Below are positions 1-9,291 of a stretch of 57,128 nucleotides of DNA, in pieces; the stretch's first letter is position 1; the number at the start of each line of letters is the position of its first letter. The notes beneath the pieces were generated by a model, which ran no database searches, was not told the DNA's origin, and saw only the letters and a list, made by a program, of their open reading frames with translations. The DNA is from Kordiimonadaceae bacterium (GTDB taxonomy: Bacteria > Pseudomonadota > Alphaproteobacteria > Sphingomonadales > Emcibacteraceae), in the NCBI GenBank assembly GCA_018675425.1, contig JABGYD010000048.1:1-57128 (forward strand), read 5' to 3'. A program made the position numbers and the translations under genes.

Positions 1-2750
1 TACGACACAATGTTCAAAATGATGATATAATCGATATTATTATTTCTGGCGTCACGGATCAGAAAACATTAGCTACAGTAGCGAGAAGGGTTCGTTCGGA
101 ATTACTCGCATTGCCAGCAGTTAATTTGATTGATGCACGTGGATTTCCCCCTAATTTAATAAGCATTGAAGTTTCAGAGTTTGATTTAAGGAGGCTTGGA
201 ATTTCTATGGCATTTGTTGCGAATGCTATAAGTGAGAGTTCGGTAGATATTTCGGTTGGATCAATCCGTAATGGATTTGGTTCATTACAAATTCGTGCTG
301 AAGGTCGAGCATATTATGAAAAAGAATTTTCAGATATAACCCTGCTGCAACAGCCAAATGGGACACGAATAAAGCTTGGAGATATTGCTGAAATTAAAGA
401 CGGAGTAAGTGAACGATTTTTTCTTTTTCGTTCTAAGGGTAAGCCTTCCATTGTTTTGGAAACACAGTTAAGTCCTGGTCAGGACGTACTTGAACTTACC
501 TCAGCGGTTAACCAATATCTTGAAAGTGCAAACGGAACCTTTCCGTTGGGAATTGATGTCTCTACGTGGCGCGATGATAGTGTTGAGTTCTACCAACGTT
601 TAGAAATGTTAATTTCCAATAGTTTAACAGGCCTTATTTTAGTTTTTGTTTTGCTAGTTATGTTCTTAAGACTCGATCTCGCGCTCTGGGTTACATTTGG
701 AATCGTAATTGCGTTTTGTGGTGCATTTATGGTTATGAAGTTTTTTGATTTTTCTATAAACCAAATATCACTCTTCGGATTTCTGCTCGTTCTGGGGATT
801 GTGGTGGATGACGCAATTGTTGTTGGGGAAGGTATTCACGCGACCCAGAGAACGCGACATAAAGGCTTAAAGGGTGCTATTTACGGCGCTCAAAATTTGT
901 CATTACCCATTATACTTTCCGTTTTTACAACGATATTGGCTGTAGTTCCGTTATTAATGTTTGAATCAGAGACAGGGCAACAAGCAAGGGATATAGCGGT
1001 GGTAGTTTCCGGCGCCCTTATTTTTTCATTGGTTGAATGTTTACTGATTTTACCGTGTCATTTATCTAATCCAAAACCATTTGAGCCAAAATATGAATGG
1101 TATCAAAAATTTAGGGTTTTTCAGAAAAAGGTAGCTCAATGGCTTATTGATTTTGCTAGATATCAATACAAACCGTTTATTGAGAAGTGTCTTAATGTAA
1201 AATACTTAACTGCCAGCATATTCTTCTCTGTTCTTATCTTATTTACCACTGCATATGTATTAGGCTTTATAAGGTCATCATTTAATCCAGAAATTCCAAG
1301 TAATATTATGCGTTACTCTGTGGAAATATCTGAAACAGCACCTGAGGGCACGGCCGAAAGAATTCATGATACTATGATAGACGCTATTGGAGGGTTAGGT
1401 GGACTAGAAGAAGAATATGAGCAAAAAACGGGTATGGCGAGAAACATTTTGTTTCCTAACTACGATAGTTTTGTATTTGGTAATAATATTCGTATGTCAC
1501 TCGAGATGTCGTCAGAAGCAATGGCTATTATCGACGTCGAAGAAGTAATGAGTGCATGGCAAAAAAGGGTTGGTGAGGTACCTGAGGCTATTGAGATGTC
1601 TTTGAGGAACTCCAGAACTACGGGCAGACCTGGAGGCGGTGATTTGAGTTTCTATGTATCTGCCAGTAATGATGCAGATTTAGAGGAGGCTGTTGAGCGC
1701 GTTAAACTGGAAATGCGTGACATTCAAGGTCTAACCCAAATATACGACAATCGTGATCGTCAGGGCCAGGAACTTAGATTATCTCTTAAGCCCGCGGCGG
1801 AACATTATGGTTTAACGCTTGGTACACTAAGTGATCAGGTTAGGCTTGGGTTTTATGGTCGAATTGTTCAACGAATTCCCCGTGATGGTGAAACGGTGGA
1901 TGTTCATGTGCGCTATCCGCTTGATGCAAGGCAAAACTTAAATGCGTTACGTGAAATGTATATACAGACCCCTGAGGGGGGTGAAATTCCGTTTAATATG
2001 GTTGCAGAAATGGACTACGTGCCTATTCTCAATTCACCAGAGCGAGTTAATGGTCAAAATATTATTAAAGTTCAGGCACGAATGAATAAAAATCTAGTCT
2101 CCCCCTATCAGGCTTACAAATATTTAGAAGATGGAATATTTATTAATCTTAAAAGTGAATATTCTGGTTTTGCTGTTATTCCAGACGGTTCTGTGGAAGA
2201 ACAGGGTATTTTCTTTAATGAATTAAGTTTTTACTTATCAATTGTTCTACTTGCTATATACGCTTTACTGGCGATTGGACTTAGATCCTATGTAGAACCA
2301 ATTATTATACTTACGGCAGTCCCGTTTGGCTTTGTCGGAGCATTAATAGGTCACTTGATTATAGGAATGCCCGTTAGTTTATATTCATTCCTGGGTTTGT
2401 TTGCTGCTGCCGGTGTGGTGATTAACGATAACTTAGTGCTCGTAGATTGCATCAAAAATCTAAAAAAAGAAGGGATGAATTTTACTGATGCAATTGCTGA
2501 AGGTGGGCGCATGCGTTTTCGAGCAATTATTCTTACTTCCATCACAACCTTTATTGGTTTGACACCGATTATGCTTGAAACTAGCTACCAGGCAATATTC
2601 ATCATTCCAATGGTGGTTTCATTAACTTTTGGCGTACTATTTGCAACAATGATTACGCTGATACTTGTGCCATGTCTTTACGATATTAAAGAGACAATTG
2701 TTGGAAATTTTTCATTTCTTAGGTCGCGTGATGGCGAGAGGTTGGTCTAA
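1..2750 (+). CDS. RND efflux permease, 5' end outside the window
   Basis: The reading frame is open from the first bases of the window, so the N-terminal part is missing; about 916 codons remain of a family usually 1,020-1,060 residues long. Seen: the transmembrane block near nt 620-1050 with the RND proton-relay pair in LGIVVDDAIVVGEG (about nt 790-835), a second periplasmic loop region, and the C-terminal membrane block from nt 2220 with VVINDNLVLVDCI. This pattern is that of HAE1/AcrB-like inner-membrane antiporters that export hydrophobic compounds with a periplasmic adaptor and an outer-membrane channel; the partner adaptor would lie upstream, outside the window. Substrate cannot be read from the sequence. 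The stop is 13 bases from the convergent ferredoxin stop. Confidence 0.93.
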   Translation, partial: RHNVQNDDIIDIIISGVTDQKTLATVARRVRSELLALPAVNLIDARGFPPNLISIEVSEFDLRRLGISMAFVANAISESSVDISVGSIRNGFGSLQIRAEGRAYYEKEFSDITLLQQPNGTRIKLGDIAEIKDGVSERFFLFRSKGKPSIVLETQLSPGQDVLELTSAVNQYLESANGTFPLGIDVSTWRDDSVEFYQRLEMLISNSLTGLILVFVLLVMFLRLDLALWVTFGIVIAFCGAFMVMKFFDFSINQISLFGFLLVLGIVVDDAIVVGEGIHATQRTRHKGLKGAIYGAQNLSLPIILSVFTTILAVVPLLMFESETGQQARDIAVVVSGALIFSLVECLLILPCHLSNPKPFEPKYEWYQKFRVFQKKVAQWLIDFARYQYKPFIEKCLNVKYLTASIFFSVLILFTTAYVLGFIRSSFNPEIPSNIMRYSVEISETAPEGTAERIHDTMIDAIGGLGGLEEEYEQKTGMARNILFPNYDSFVFGNNIRMSLEMSSEAMAIIDVEEVMSAWQKRVGEVPEAIEMSLRNSRTTGRPGGGDLSFYVSASNDADLEEAVERVKLEMRDIQGLTQIYDNRDRQGQELRLSLKPAAEHYGLTLGTLSDQVRLGFYGRIVQRIPRDGETVDVHVRYPLDARQNLNALREMYIQTPEGGEIPFNMVAEMDYVPILNSPERVNGQNIIKVQARMNKNLVSPYQAYKYLEDGIFINLKSEYSGFAVIPDGSVEEQGIFFNELSFYLSIVLLAIYALLAIGLRSYVEPIIILTAVPFGFVGALIGHLIIGMPVSLYSFLGLFAAAGVVINDNLVLVDCIKNLKKEGMNFTDAIAEGGRMRFRAIILTSITTFIGLTPIMLETSYQAIFIIPMVVSLTFGVLFATMITLILVPCLYDIKETIVGNFSFLRSRDGERLV

Positions 2751-2763
2751 GAAAATAGTAAAA

Positions 2764-3081
2764 TTAGTCTATGTCGGGAACTTTGACTACCATTCCGTCA
2801 AGCTTCGTCGACATCACGACTTGACAACTAAGGCGGCTACCAACTTTGCGATTATCAAGAAAGTCTAACAATGCGCTCTCATCTTCGTCGACCTGACCAG
2901 CATAGATCCGGTATTCCTTAGGTATGATGATATGACAAGTGGCACATGCACACTGACCCCCACAATCCGCATCGATCCCCTCAATATTGTTATCCACGGC
3001 TATTTGCATTAGTGTTTGTCCGGTTTCCGCCTTAACGAGATACCGTTGATTAGTTGGTGAAATGTAGGTTATTTTTGTCAT
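2764..3081 (-). CDS. [2Fe-2S] ferredoxin, adrenodoxin/putidaredoxin type
   Basis: 105 residues, normal for this family. Cluster ligands are Cys40, Cys46, Cys49 (C-x5-C-x2-C in DCGGQCACATCH) and Cys86 in LSCQ; Cys44 is an extra cysteine inside the loop. Such ferredoxins are soluble one-electron carriers for cytochromes P450, oxygenases or Fe-S biogenesis. The start codon overlaps the stop of the upstream Lrp-family gene by one base (TAATG), so the two are probably translated together. No P450 or reductase lies in the window, so the electron partner is unknown. Confidence 0.93.
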   Translation of the reverse strand: MTKITYISPTNQRYLVKAETGQTLMQIAVDNNIEGIDADCGGQCACATCHIIIPKEYRIYAGQVDEDESALLDFLDNRKVGSRLSCQVVMSTKLDGMVVKVPDID

Positions 3082-3590
3082 TATTGATCACTTACTTTAA
3101 TGGTACTGCTGGCCTTAATCTCTTCCATAACCACATATGTGTTCGTGCTGCTTATGTCCTCGATAATAGAGAGTTTTTCTCCAAGAAAGCGTCTGTAGTG
3201 GTCCATGTCCTTAGTTCGGACCTTGATTAAATAATCAAACCCACCCGCTACCATATGACATTCCTGCACTTCTTCCATAGCTAGCACGACCTCACGGAAG
3301 TGGTCAAGTGCGCGTGTAGTTGTGCGATCAAGTGAAACTTCAATAAAGGAAACTAAGGCCGCATCCAGCATCTTTGGATTAAGTATAGCTACATAATTCT
3401 TAATATACCCCAGTTTTTCAAGTCTTTTGACACGTTCAAGGCACGGTGTGGGGCTTAAATTAATAGTTTGTGCTAATTTCACATTTGAAGTTCGGCCATC
3501 ATCTTGGAGAATTTTTAATATATTACGATCAATTTTATCTAGTTTATGAATACTAGCTAAATTTAGTATGTTATTTTTTATTTTTTCCAT
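3081..3590 (-). CDS. Lrp/AsnC family transcriptional regulator, possibly PutR-like
   Basis: 169 residues from the ATG at 3590, which has AAGGAGA nine bases upstream; a longer in-frame start at 3617 has no ribosome site. An N-terminal winged helix-turn-helix (KIDRNILKILQDDGRTSN, LAQTINLSPTPCLERVKRLE) is followed by the RAM effector-binding domain (GGFDYLIKVRTKDMDHYRRF). Lrp-family PutR proteins activate divergently placed putA in several alphaproteobacteria in response to proline. Here the gene is divergent from the small gene, sdaA and putA set, so control of serine and proline breakdown is a fair inference, but the target is not shown by the sequence. It is coupled to the downstream ferredoxin. 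Confidence 0.92.
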   Translation of the reverse strand: MEKIKNNILNLASIHKLDKIDRNILKILQDDGRTSNVKLAQTINLSPTPCLERVKRLEKLGYIKNYVAILNPKMLDAALVSFIEVSLDRTTTRALDHFREVVLAMEEVQECHMVAGGFDYLIKVRTKDMDHYRRFLGEKLSIIEDISSTNTYVVMEEIKASSTIKVSDQ

Positions 3591-3747
3591 AGTATATATC
3601 TCCTTTATTAAAACCATATTGTAGTTAATTAAAATATAAAATAATAGATATAAAGTATTTTATTCTATAAAATTGAAAAAAGACAGTTTTAAATATATTA
3701 AAAAACCTTATGTCTGAAGATATCTAAAAAATAACTAATATCTATAG

Positions 3748-3776
3748 TTGACTTCAGGCCTGTAGGCGCGTAAATG
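3748..3776 (+). promoter_or_regulatory. Possible promoter for the 3864 / sdaA / putA run
   Basis: TTGACT (3748-3753) and TAAATG (3771-3776) are separated by 17 bases in the 273-base divergent region between the Lrp gene and the small gene. The -35 box is good and the -10 box is weak (3 of 6). The region is otherwise very AT-rich, as expected for Lrp-type binding sites, but no clear repeated operator was found. Confidence 0.3.
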
Positions 3777-3863
3777 GTTTGTTTTACGGATCTGTATTCT
3801 ATATTAAGTCATGTAGATCAGGTGATCGTTGATATAAGTAAGTGCCAATAAACAGGTAAGATA

Positions 3864-4010
3864 ATGAGCGAACAAACAATTGAAGAACTTGCTAGGAAAT
3901 TGATCCGTCGCATGGGTCGCAGTCAAGCAATTGAAATCTGTGAAGCGAATAAATGGTTAAGAGTATTAGAGCATATCAGGTCACTTGATAAGAATGCTCA
4001 AAACGTTTAG
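3864..4010 (+). CDS. Small 48-residue conserved-looking protein
   Basis: The ATG at 3864 has an AGG-containing ribosome site (AACAGGTAAG) at normal spacing and runs 48 codons to TAG at 4010. The product begins MSEQTIEELARKLIRRMG and contains the stretch QAIEICEANKWLRVLEHIRS, predicted helical, mixed in charge and without a membrane segment. It sits 55 bases before sdaA on the same strand. Codon use matches the neighbours. I do not recognise a family; it could be a small accessory or regulatory protein of the serine/proline operon. Confidence 0.65.
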   Translation: MSEQTIEELARKLIRRMGRSQAIEICEANKWLRVLEHIRSLDKNAQNV

Positions 4011-4065
4011 ATTATACTTTTAACTTTTCTAAAGATAACTCTTTAAAATGATAAGGGATGAAGAC

Positions 4066-5439
4066 ATGTACTACAGCGTTTTCAACCTTTTTAAGATTGG
4101 TATTGGGCCTTCAAGTTCTCATACGGTGGGCCCTATGGTTGCGGCGAAAAAATTTCTTGAGAGCCTCACAAATATAAATGACGTTGTGACCGTTAAGGTC
4201 GATGTTTACGGCTCTTTGGCTCTTACTGGCCATGGACATGCGACTGATAAGGCGATTTTATTTGGCTTGGAGGGGTATGAACCATCAACGATTGATCCTT
4301 GCATTATTAACGAACGTTTCGAAGTAATAAAATTATCTAATCGAATTAATCTTTTGAATAAGAAAGAAGTGCTCTTTTCAATACGTGATGATATGTCATT
4401 CCACATGGAAAAACTCCTCCCTCATCATAGTAATGGTCTTTGTTTTTCAGCCTTTAAAAGTAATGGTGAGAAAATTGCTAGCGAGAATTATTATTCAATT
4501 GGTGGTGGTGCGGTTCTTAGTGAAGCAGATATTGGTCGTAATACGCCTCTTCCAGATGAAATTCCAGTTCCATATCCATTTGACACAGGGGTTGAATTAC
4601 TCAAACTTTGTGCGAAGAATGAACTTTCTATAGCTTCCCTAATTTGGGCTAATGAGAAGGCCCTAATGTCAGAGACTGAGATTAAGGAAGGCCTTGATAA
4701 AGTTTATGAGGCTATGCAATTTTCAATTGACCGTGGCTGTGCCACGAGTGGTATGTTACCTGGGTCACTAAATGTTGAGCGTAGGGCCTCACATATCCTC
4801 TCGTCACTCAAAGAAGGCCAGGAAAAGCAGCTGGCTGACCCATCAGTAATTCTCGATTGGATTAATCTCTGGGCTCTTGCCGTTAATGAGGAAAATGCTG
4901 CCGGAGGGCGAGTAGTCACGGCACCAACAAACGGTGCCGCAGGTATTATTCCTGCAGTACTTCGATATTACGACCGTTTTTATAATCACGGTGATAATAA
5001 ACAGAAAGTTTATGATTTTTTATTAACTGCAACTGCAATAGGCTCCCTCTATAAAAAAAATGCATCAATTTCAGGTGCAGAAGTTGGATGTCAGGGAGAA
5101 ATTGGTGTCGCTTGCTCAATGGCAGCTGCCGGCCTAACGGCCGTTCAAGGAGGCAGTGTAATGCAGGTAGAGAATGCGGCTGAGATAGGGATGGAGCATA
5201 ATCTGGGTCTTACTTGTGATCCCATAGGCGGTCTAGTTCAGATACCTTGTATAGAGAGAAATGCAATGGGTGCAGTAAAAGCAATCGATGCATCACGTCT
5301 TGCCCTACTTGGCGATGGCCTTCATCATGTTTCTCTTGATAAAGTAATTTCTACCATGCGAGAAACTGGTAAGGATATGCAGGAAAAATATAAGGAAACC
5401 TCTAAAGGTGGTTTGGCTGTAAATATTGTTGAATGTTAA
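4066..5439 (+). CDS. sdaA: L-serine ammonia-lyase (L-serine dehydratase), iron-sulfur type
   Basis: Deaminates L-serine to pyruvate and ammonia in the cytoplasm. The protein opens with [19 protein letters not shown], the signature of single-chain bacterial SdaA/SdaB, and carries the cysteines for the catalytic [4Fe-4S] cluster in [18 protein letters not shown] and the later [12 protein letters not shown] motif. The 457-residue length is typical. I chose the ATG at 4066 because AAGGGA lies just upstream and the homologous start fits; an in-frame ATG at 4048 would add six residues but has no ribosome site. It lies 131 bases before putA, consistent with an amino-acid catabolic operon feeding pyruvate and glutamate into central metabolism. 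Confidence 0.95.
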   Translation: MYYSVFNLFKIGIGPSSSHTVGPMVAAKKFLESLTNINDVVTVKVDVYGSLALTGHGHATDKAILFGLEGYEPSTIDPCIINERFEVIKLSNRINLLNKKEVLFSIRDDMSFHMEKLLPHHSNGLCFSAFKSNGEKIASENYYSIGGGAVLSEADIGRNTPLPDEIPVPYPFDTGVELLKLCAKNELSIASLIWANEKALMSETEIKEGLDKVYEAMQFSIDRGCATSGMLPGSLNVERRASHILSSLKEGQEKQLADPSVILDWINLWALAVNEENAAGGRVVTAPTNGAAGIIPAVLRYYDRFYNHGDNKQKVYDFLLTATAIGSLYKKNASISGAEVGCQGEIGVACSMAAAGLTAVQGGSVMQVENAAEIGMEHNLGLTCDPIGGLVQIPCIERNAMGAVKAIDASRLALLGDGLHHVSLDKVISTMRETGKDMQEKYKETSKGGLAVNIVEC

Positions 5440-5569
5440 AAGCATAAAAAACTATTATTTATCCTAATATATAGATAATATGTCGGCAAAATCATTAATA
5501 AAGTAGGACATTCTGCTAACTATTAAGATATATTCATGTGATCAACCAATAAGATTAAAAGGTTTTCAC

Positions 5570-8500
5570 ATGTATTCTTTAAGCGACCACAAATTTCCTG
5601 AACTATTAAATTTAAAAGAAATTAGATATATTTTACGTCAGATGGCTCATGCTGATGAAGAAAAGTGCGTTGATAATTTGCTGCATGTAACGGAACTTAC
5701 AATAGGTGAGCGTAAACGAGTTGTAGGTTTGGCTAAAGAATATGTCTATCTGTCTCGTGATAAAAGTGACAGTCAAGGAACAATGGATTATTTTCTTCAA
5801 GAGTTCGATCTTTCTAATGAGGAGGGTGTGGCCCTTATGTGTCTTGCAGAAAGTTTGTTAAGAGTACCGGACGGCGCTACCGCTGATAAGTTGATTTCAG
5901 AGAAAATAGCAGCCGGGCGGTGGTCTGAGCATAAGGGGCAATCCGATAGTATATTCGTGAATGCATCAACGTGGGGGCTAATGTTGACCGGAGAATTTAT
6001 TGATCTTGGTGTTGATGTTAAAGTAAATTCGGATAACTGGTTTAAGGGATTTGTAAAAAAGGCTGGTGAGCCATTTGTTCGAACAGCGATTATTCAGGCG
6101 ATGCGGATCATGGGGGGGCAGTATGTTCTAGGTCGAACTATTGATGAAGCGATAGGCCGAGGCGAAAAAGAAAATAAACCAGGTACTCGTTTTTCATTTG
6201 ATATGTTGGGCGAAGGTGCAAGGACACTAGCAGATGCAGATCGTTATTTTGAATCTTATAAATCGGCCATTATACAAATTGGGGCTGAGGAAAAAGAAGA
6301 TACTCCATATGATGCTAATGGAATTTCGGTCAAATTTTCTGCGCTTCATCCGCGTTATGAAATGGTTCAGTATGATATAGTTATGTCGGTTATGGTCCCA
6401 AGAGTTATTGAACTTGCAAAGCTGGCAAAAGAAAAAGGACTTGGCTTCACTATTGATGCTGAAGAAGCAGATCGGCTTGATATTTCTCTCGATATTTTTG
6501 AGATTCTTGCTCGGTCAAGTGAATTGCAGGATTGGGATGGCCTTGGAATTGTAGTTCAAGCTTATCAAAAACGAGCGCCATATGTTCTTGATTGGTTAGC
6601 AACCTTAGGTCGTGAATTAGGGCGGAAGTTTATGGTTCGCCTTGTTAAGGGTGCTTATTGGGATAGCGAAATCAAGCATGCTCAGGAATTGGGTCTAGTA
6701 GATTATCCGGTTTACACAAGAAAACCATCGACTGATCTCTCTTATCAGGTTTGCGCTGAGCGCCTTATGATGGCGCGAGACGTATTTTACCCTCAGTTTG
6801 CTACTCATAATGCATATTCGGTTGCGCTTATTCTCGAATTAGTTCGAAAATGGAATGTGGCTGCAAGTGAATTTGAATTTCAGCGGCTTCATGGTATGGG
6901 TCATTTGCTTTATGATGTGGTACAGCAAAATACGGATCTGGAATTTAATATTCGGGTCTATGCACCAGTTGGGGCTCATAAGGACTTGCTTCCTTACTTG
7001 GTCCGACGCCTCCTTGAAAATGGTGCCAACAGTTCTTTTGTTAACCGTTTTATGAATAAAGGTATCGTTGTTGATAAATTTATACAAGACACTGTAAAAT
7101 TAGTTGAGGAGAAATCACCAAAACGCCACACTTTGATCCCTTTGCCAGTAGACATTTTAAGTTACCAAAATAGAGAAGTGCACCCGCGTAAAAATGCCGT
7201 TGGCTTTGAACTTTCAGATCCTATTGAAATAGCAAAACTCAATGAAAGTTTTTCTGAGGAACGACAATGGAAAGGTGGTCCCATCATATCTGGTAATATG
7301 GGGTTGAAAAATATTGAAGATGTTATTAGCCCAACCACAGGAAAAACTATTGGTCAGGTAGCAATTTCCACGGATCTTGATATTGAAAATGCGCTTGTTG
7401 CTGCGTCTCATTTTCAAAAAAAATGGAATAATCTCGGCGGAGAAGCCCGCGCTGAGATACTCGATAGAGCGGCTAACAAACTTGAAAAAAAATGTCTTAC
7501 ATTGATGAGGTTGATCGCTGAGGAGGCGGGTCGTACGTTAGAGGATGGACTTTCAGAGGTTCGAGAGGCTGTAGATTTTCTTCGCTATTATGCGGGACAG
7601 GCTAGAGAGAATTTTACAAAGGCGAAATTACTTCCGGGTCCAACTGGGGAACGCAATGCGCTTTATTTACAAGGACGGGGCACATTTCTTTGTATAAGTC
7701 CTTGGAATTTTCCGCTTGCCATTTTTATGGGGCAGGTGAGTGCGGCATTGGCGGCAGGTAACGCGGTTATAGCAAAGCCGGCTGAACAAACGCCAATTAT
7801 TGCGACGGAGGCAGTTAAAATACTTCATCAATCAGGAGTTCCTGTTGATATTTTACACCTTTTAACCGGTGACGGTTTTACAGTTGGCGCTAAGCTTGTG
7901 GCAGATGAACGGATTAGTGGTGTGGCCTTTACAGGGTCAACCGAAACTGCAAAAATCATTAATCGCAGTCTTGCAAACCGTAAAGGTGCCATAGTGCCAT
8001 TGATCGCTGAAACGGGTGGACAAAATGTGATGATCGTGGATAGTACTGCTCTCCCTGAACAGGTAGTTGATGACACTATTGCATCAGCATTCCAATCCGC
8101 GGGTCAGCGCTGTTCAGCGCTTAGGGTACTTTATATTCAGGACGACGTAGCTGAAACTATTATTCCTATGCTTAAAGGAGCAATGAATTGTCTTAATATT
8201 GGCTGCCCATTAGATGTTTCAACTGATATAGGGCCCGTTATTGACCGAGATGCTCGAGAAATTCTTGTGAAGCATGCTGCACGTATGGATGGTGAAGCGA
8301 CACTTATTAACGCAGTAAAACCTCCATCTCAGTATGAAGGGGGAACATTTTTTGGCCCACGGCTTTATGAAATCTCATCACTTGATGAACTTAAAACGGA
8401 AGTGTTTGGGCCTATCCTTCATGTAATTCGTTATAAAGCATCAAGGCTTGATGATATCATGACACAAATTCAGAATACTGGTTTCGGCTTAACGCTCGGT

Positions 8501-8752
8501 GTTCATAGCCGCATTGAAGAAAGTGCGAATTATATTTTTAAAAACCTCGACGTGGGTAATACCTACGTTAATCGCAATATTGTTGGTGCAGCTGTTGGTG
8601 TTCAGCCATTTGGTGGCCATGGATTATCTGGTACAGGTCCTAAAGCAGGTGGCCCACGCTATCTCTATCGGTTTGCTACAGAAAAAACCCTTACCATCAA
8701 CACTGTGGCTACAGGTGGCAATACAGAGCTATTTTCTATGGAAGAAGAGTAA
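5570..8752 (+). CDS. putA: Bifunctional proline dehydrogenase / P5C dehydrogenase PutA
   Basis: Oxidises proline to glutamate in two steps: an FAD proline dehydrogenase barrel (about residues 190-480) and an NAD-dependent P5C dehydrogenase (about 560-1040). Seen: the barrel motif VKGAYWDSEIKHAQ with Lys360, FATHNAYSVA, GAHKDLLPYLVRRLLENGAN, then the dehydrogenase glutamate in IAETGGQN (Glu814) and catalytic cysteine in SAGQRCSALR (Cys848). At 1,060 residues it lacks the N-terminal ribbon-helix-helix DNA-binding domain of long PutA proteins such as the E. coli one, so it cannot repress itself by that route; the nearby Lrp regulator is the likely controller. AAAAGG precedes the ATG. Confidence 0.97.
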   Translation: MYSLSDHKFPELLNLKEIRYILRQMAHADEEKCVDNLLHVTELTIGERKRVVGLAKEYVYLSRDKSDSQGTMDYFLQEFDLSNEEGVALMCLAESLLRVPDGATADKLISEKIAAGRWSEHKGQSDSIFVNASTWGLMLTGEFIDLGVDVKVNSDNWFKGFVKKAGEPFVRTAIIQAMRIMGGQYVLGRTIDEAIGRGEKENKPGTRFSFDMLGEGARTLADADRYFESYKSAIIQIGAEEKEDTPYDANGISVKFSALHPRYEMVQYDIVMSVMVPRVIELAKLAKEKGLGFTIDAEEADRLDISLDIFEILARSSELQDWDGLGIVVQAYQKRAPYVLDWLATLGRELGRKFMVRLVKGAYWDSEIKHAQELGLVDYPVYTRKPSTDLSYQVCAERLMMARDVFYPQFATHNAYSVALILELVRKWNVAASEFEFQRLHGMGHLLYDVVQQNTDLEFNIRVYAPVGAHKDLLPYLVRRLLENGANSSFVNRFMNKGIVVDKFIQDTVKLVEEKSPKRHTLIPLPVDILSYQNREVHPRKNAVGFELSDPIEIAKLNESFSEERQWKGGPIISGNMGLKNIEDVISPTTGKTIGQVAISTDLDIENALVAASHFQKKWNNLGGEARAEILDRAANKLEKKCLTLMRLIAEEAGRTLEDGLSEVREAVDFLRYYAGQARENFTKAKLLPGPTGERNALYLQGRGTFLCISPWNFPLAIFMGQVSAALAAGNAVIAKPAEQTPIIATEAVKILHQSGVPVDILHLLTGDGFTVGAKLVADERISGVAFTGSTETAKIINRSLANRKGAIVPLIAETGGQNVMIVDSTALPEQVVDDTIASAFQSAGQRCSALRVLYIQDDVAETIIPMLKGAMNCLNIGCPLDVSTDIGPVIDRDAREILVKHAARMDGEATLINAVKPPSQYEGGTFFGPRLYEISSLDELKTEVFGPILHVIRYKASRLDDIMTQIQNTGFGLTLGVHSRIEESANYIFKNLDVGNTYVNRNIVGAAVGVQPFGGHGLSGTGPKAGGPRYLYRFATEKTLTINTVATGGNTELFSMEEE

Positions 8753-8866
8753 AAACTTAAATTTCTTTACCTATATTAATCTGTTATTTGGAACTATTGT
8801 ATATTTCTCCTGAAATACTCCCTACATTGATTTAAGATGCATCACTAAGGAAGGTGGAGGTGAATT

Positions 8867-8890
8867 ATGCAAGGAAAAGTAAAAAAATGA
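8867..8890 (+). CDS. Possible 7-codon leader ORF coupled to the nuclease gene
   Basis: An ATG at 8867 sits 6 bases after a perfect GGAGG (8856-8860) and encodes MQGKVKK before TGA at 8888-8890. That stop overlaps the ATG of the nuclease gene at 8887 (ATGA). The nuclease start itself has only a weak, poorly spaced AAGGA. The strongest ribosome site of the locus thus serves a tiny ORF that would deliver ribosomes to the nuclease start. This is read from sequence only; translation is not proven. Confidence 0.35.
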   Translation: MQGKVKK

Positions 8891-9291
8891 GACAGATCAA
8901 AGTTTTTATATTCATTACTATTTTTATTGTTTTTACAGGAAGTACAGGGAGTTCTTCTGGAAATATAAATGGTTTTGTTGATGTGACGGATGGTGACACT
9001 ATACGATTTGGGACGATTAAGATAAGAATATGGGGGCTTGATGCACCGGAGATGAACACTGATGCTGGCAAAAGGTCTAAGGCGGAACTAAGAGCAATTG
9101 TAAGTGGAAAAGAAGTCAATTGTGAACCTGATGGAACTAAGAGCTATGACAGGGTTGTAGCAAAGTGTTTTGTTGACGGCCATGATATAGCTGTCAAAAT
9201 GATAGAGATGGGACTGGCAAAGCCATACTGTAAGTTTTCTAGAAGTTATTATAACGAGGCTGCAATTAAGGGTGGAGTGGATAAATGTTAA
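8887..9291 (+). CDS. Secreted staphylococcal-nuclease-like (thermonuclease) protein
   Basis: 134 residues with an N-terminal signal peptide (MRQIKVFIFITIFIVF) and one SNase-like OB-fold domain: VDVTDGDTIRFGTIKIRIWG, LDAPEMN and SYDRVVAKCFV. These match the Ca2+-binding aspartate and catalytic arginine regions of the family (DGDT; R in IRIWGLDAPE; YxR). It should cut single- and double-stranded nucleic acids outside the cytoplasm. ATG 8887 is preferred over a GTG at 8854, which would put eleven charged residues before the signal peptide and has no well-spaced ribosome site. The 3' end overlaps the deaminase gene by 7 bases, so nuclease and deaminase are likely one operon. Confidence 0.88.
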   Translation: MRQIKVFIFITIFIVFTGSTGSSSGNINGFVDVTDGDTIRFGTIKIRIWGLDAPEMNTDAGKRSKAELRAIVSGKEVNCEPDGTKSYDRVVAKCFVDGHDIAVKMIEMGLAKPYCKFSRSYYNEAAIKGGVDKC

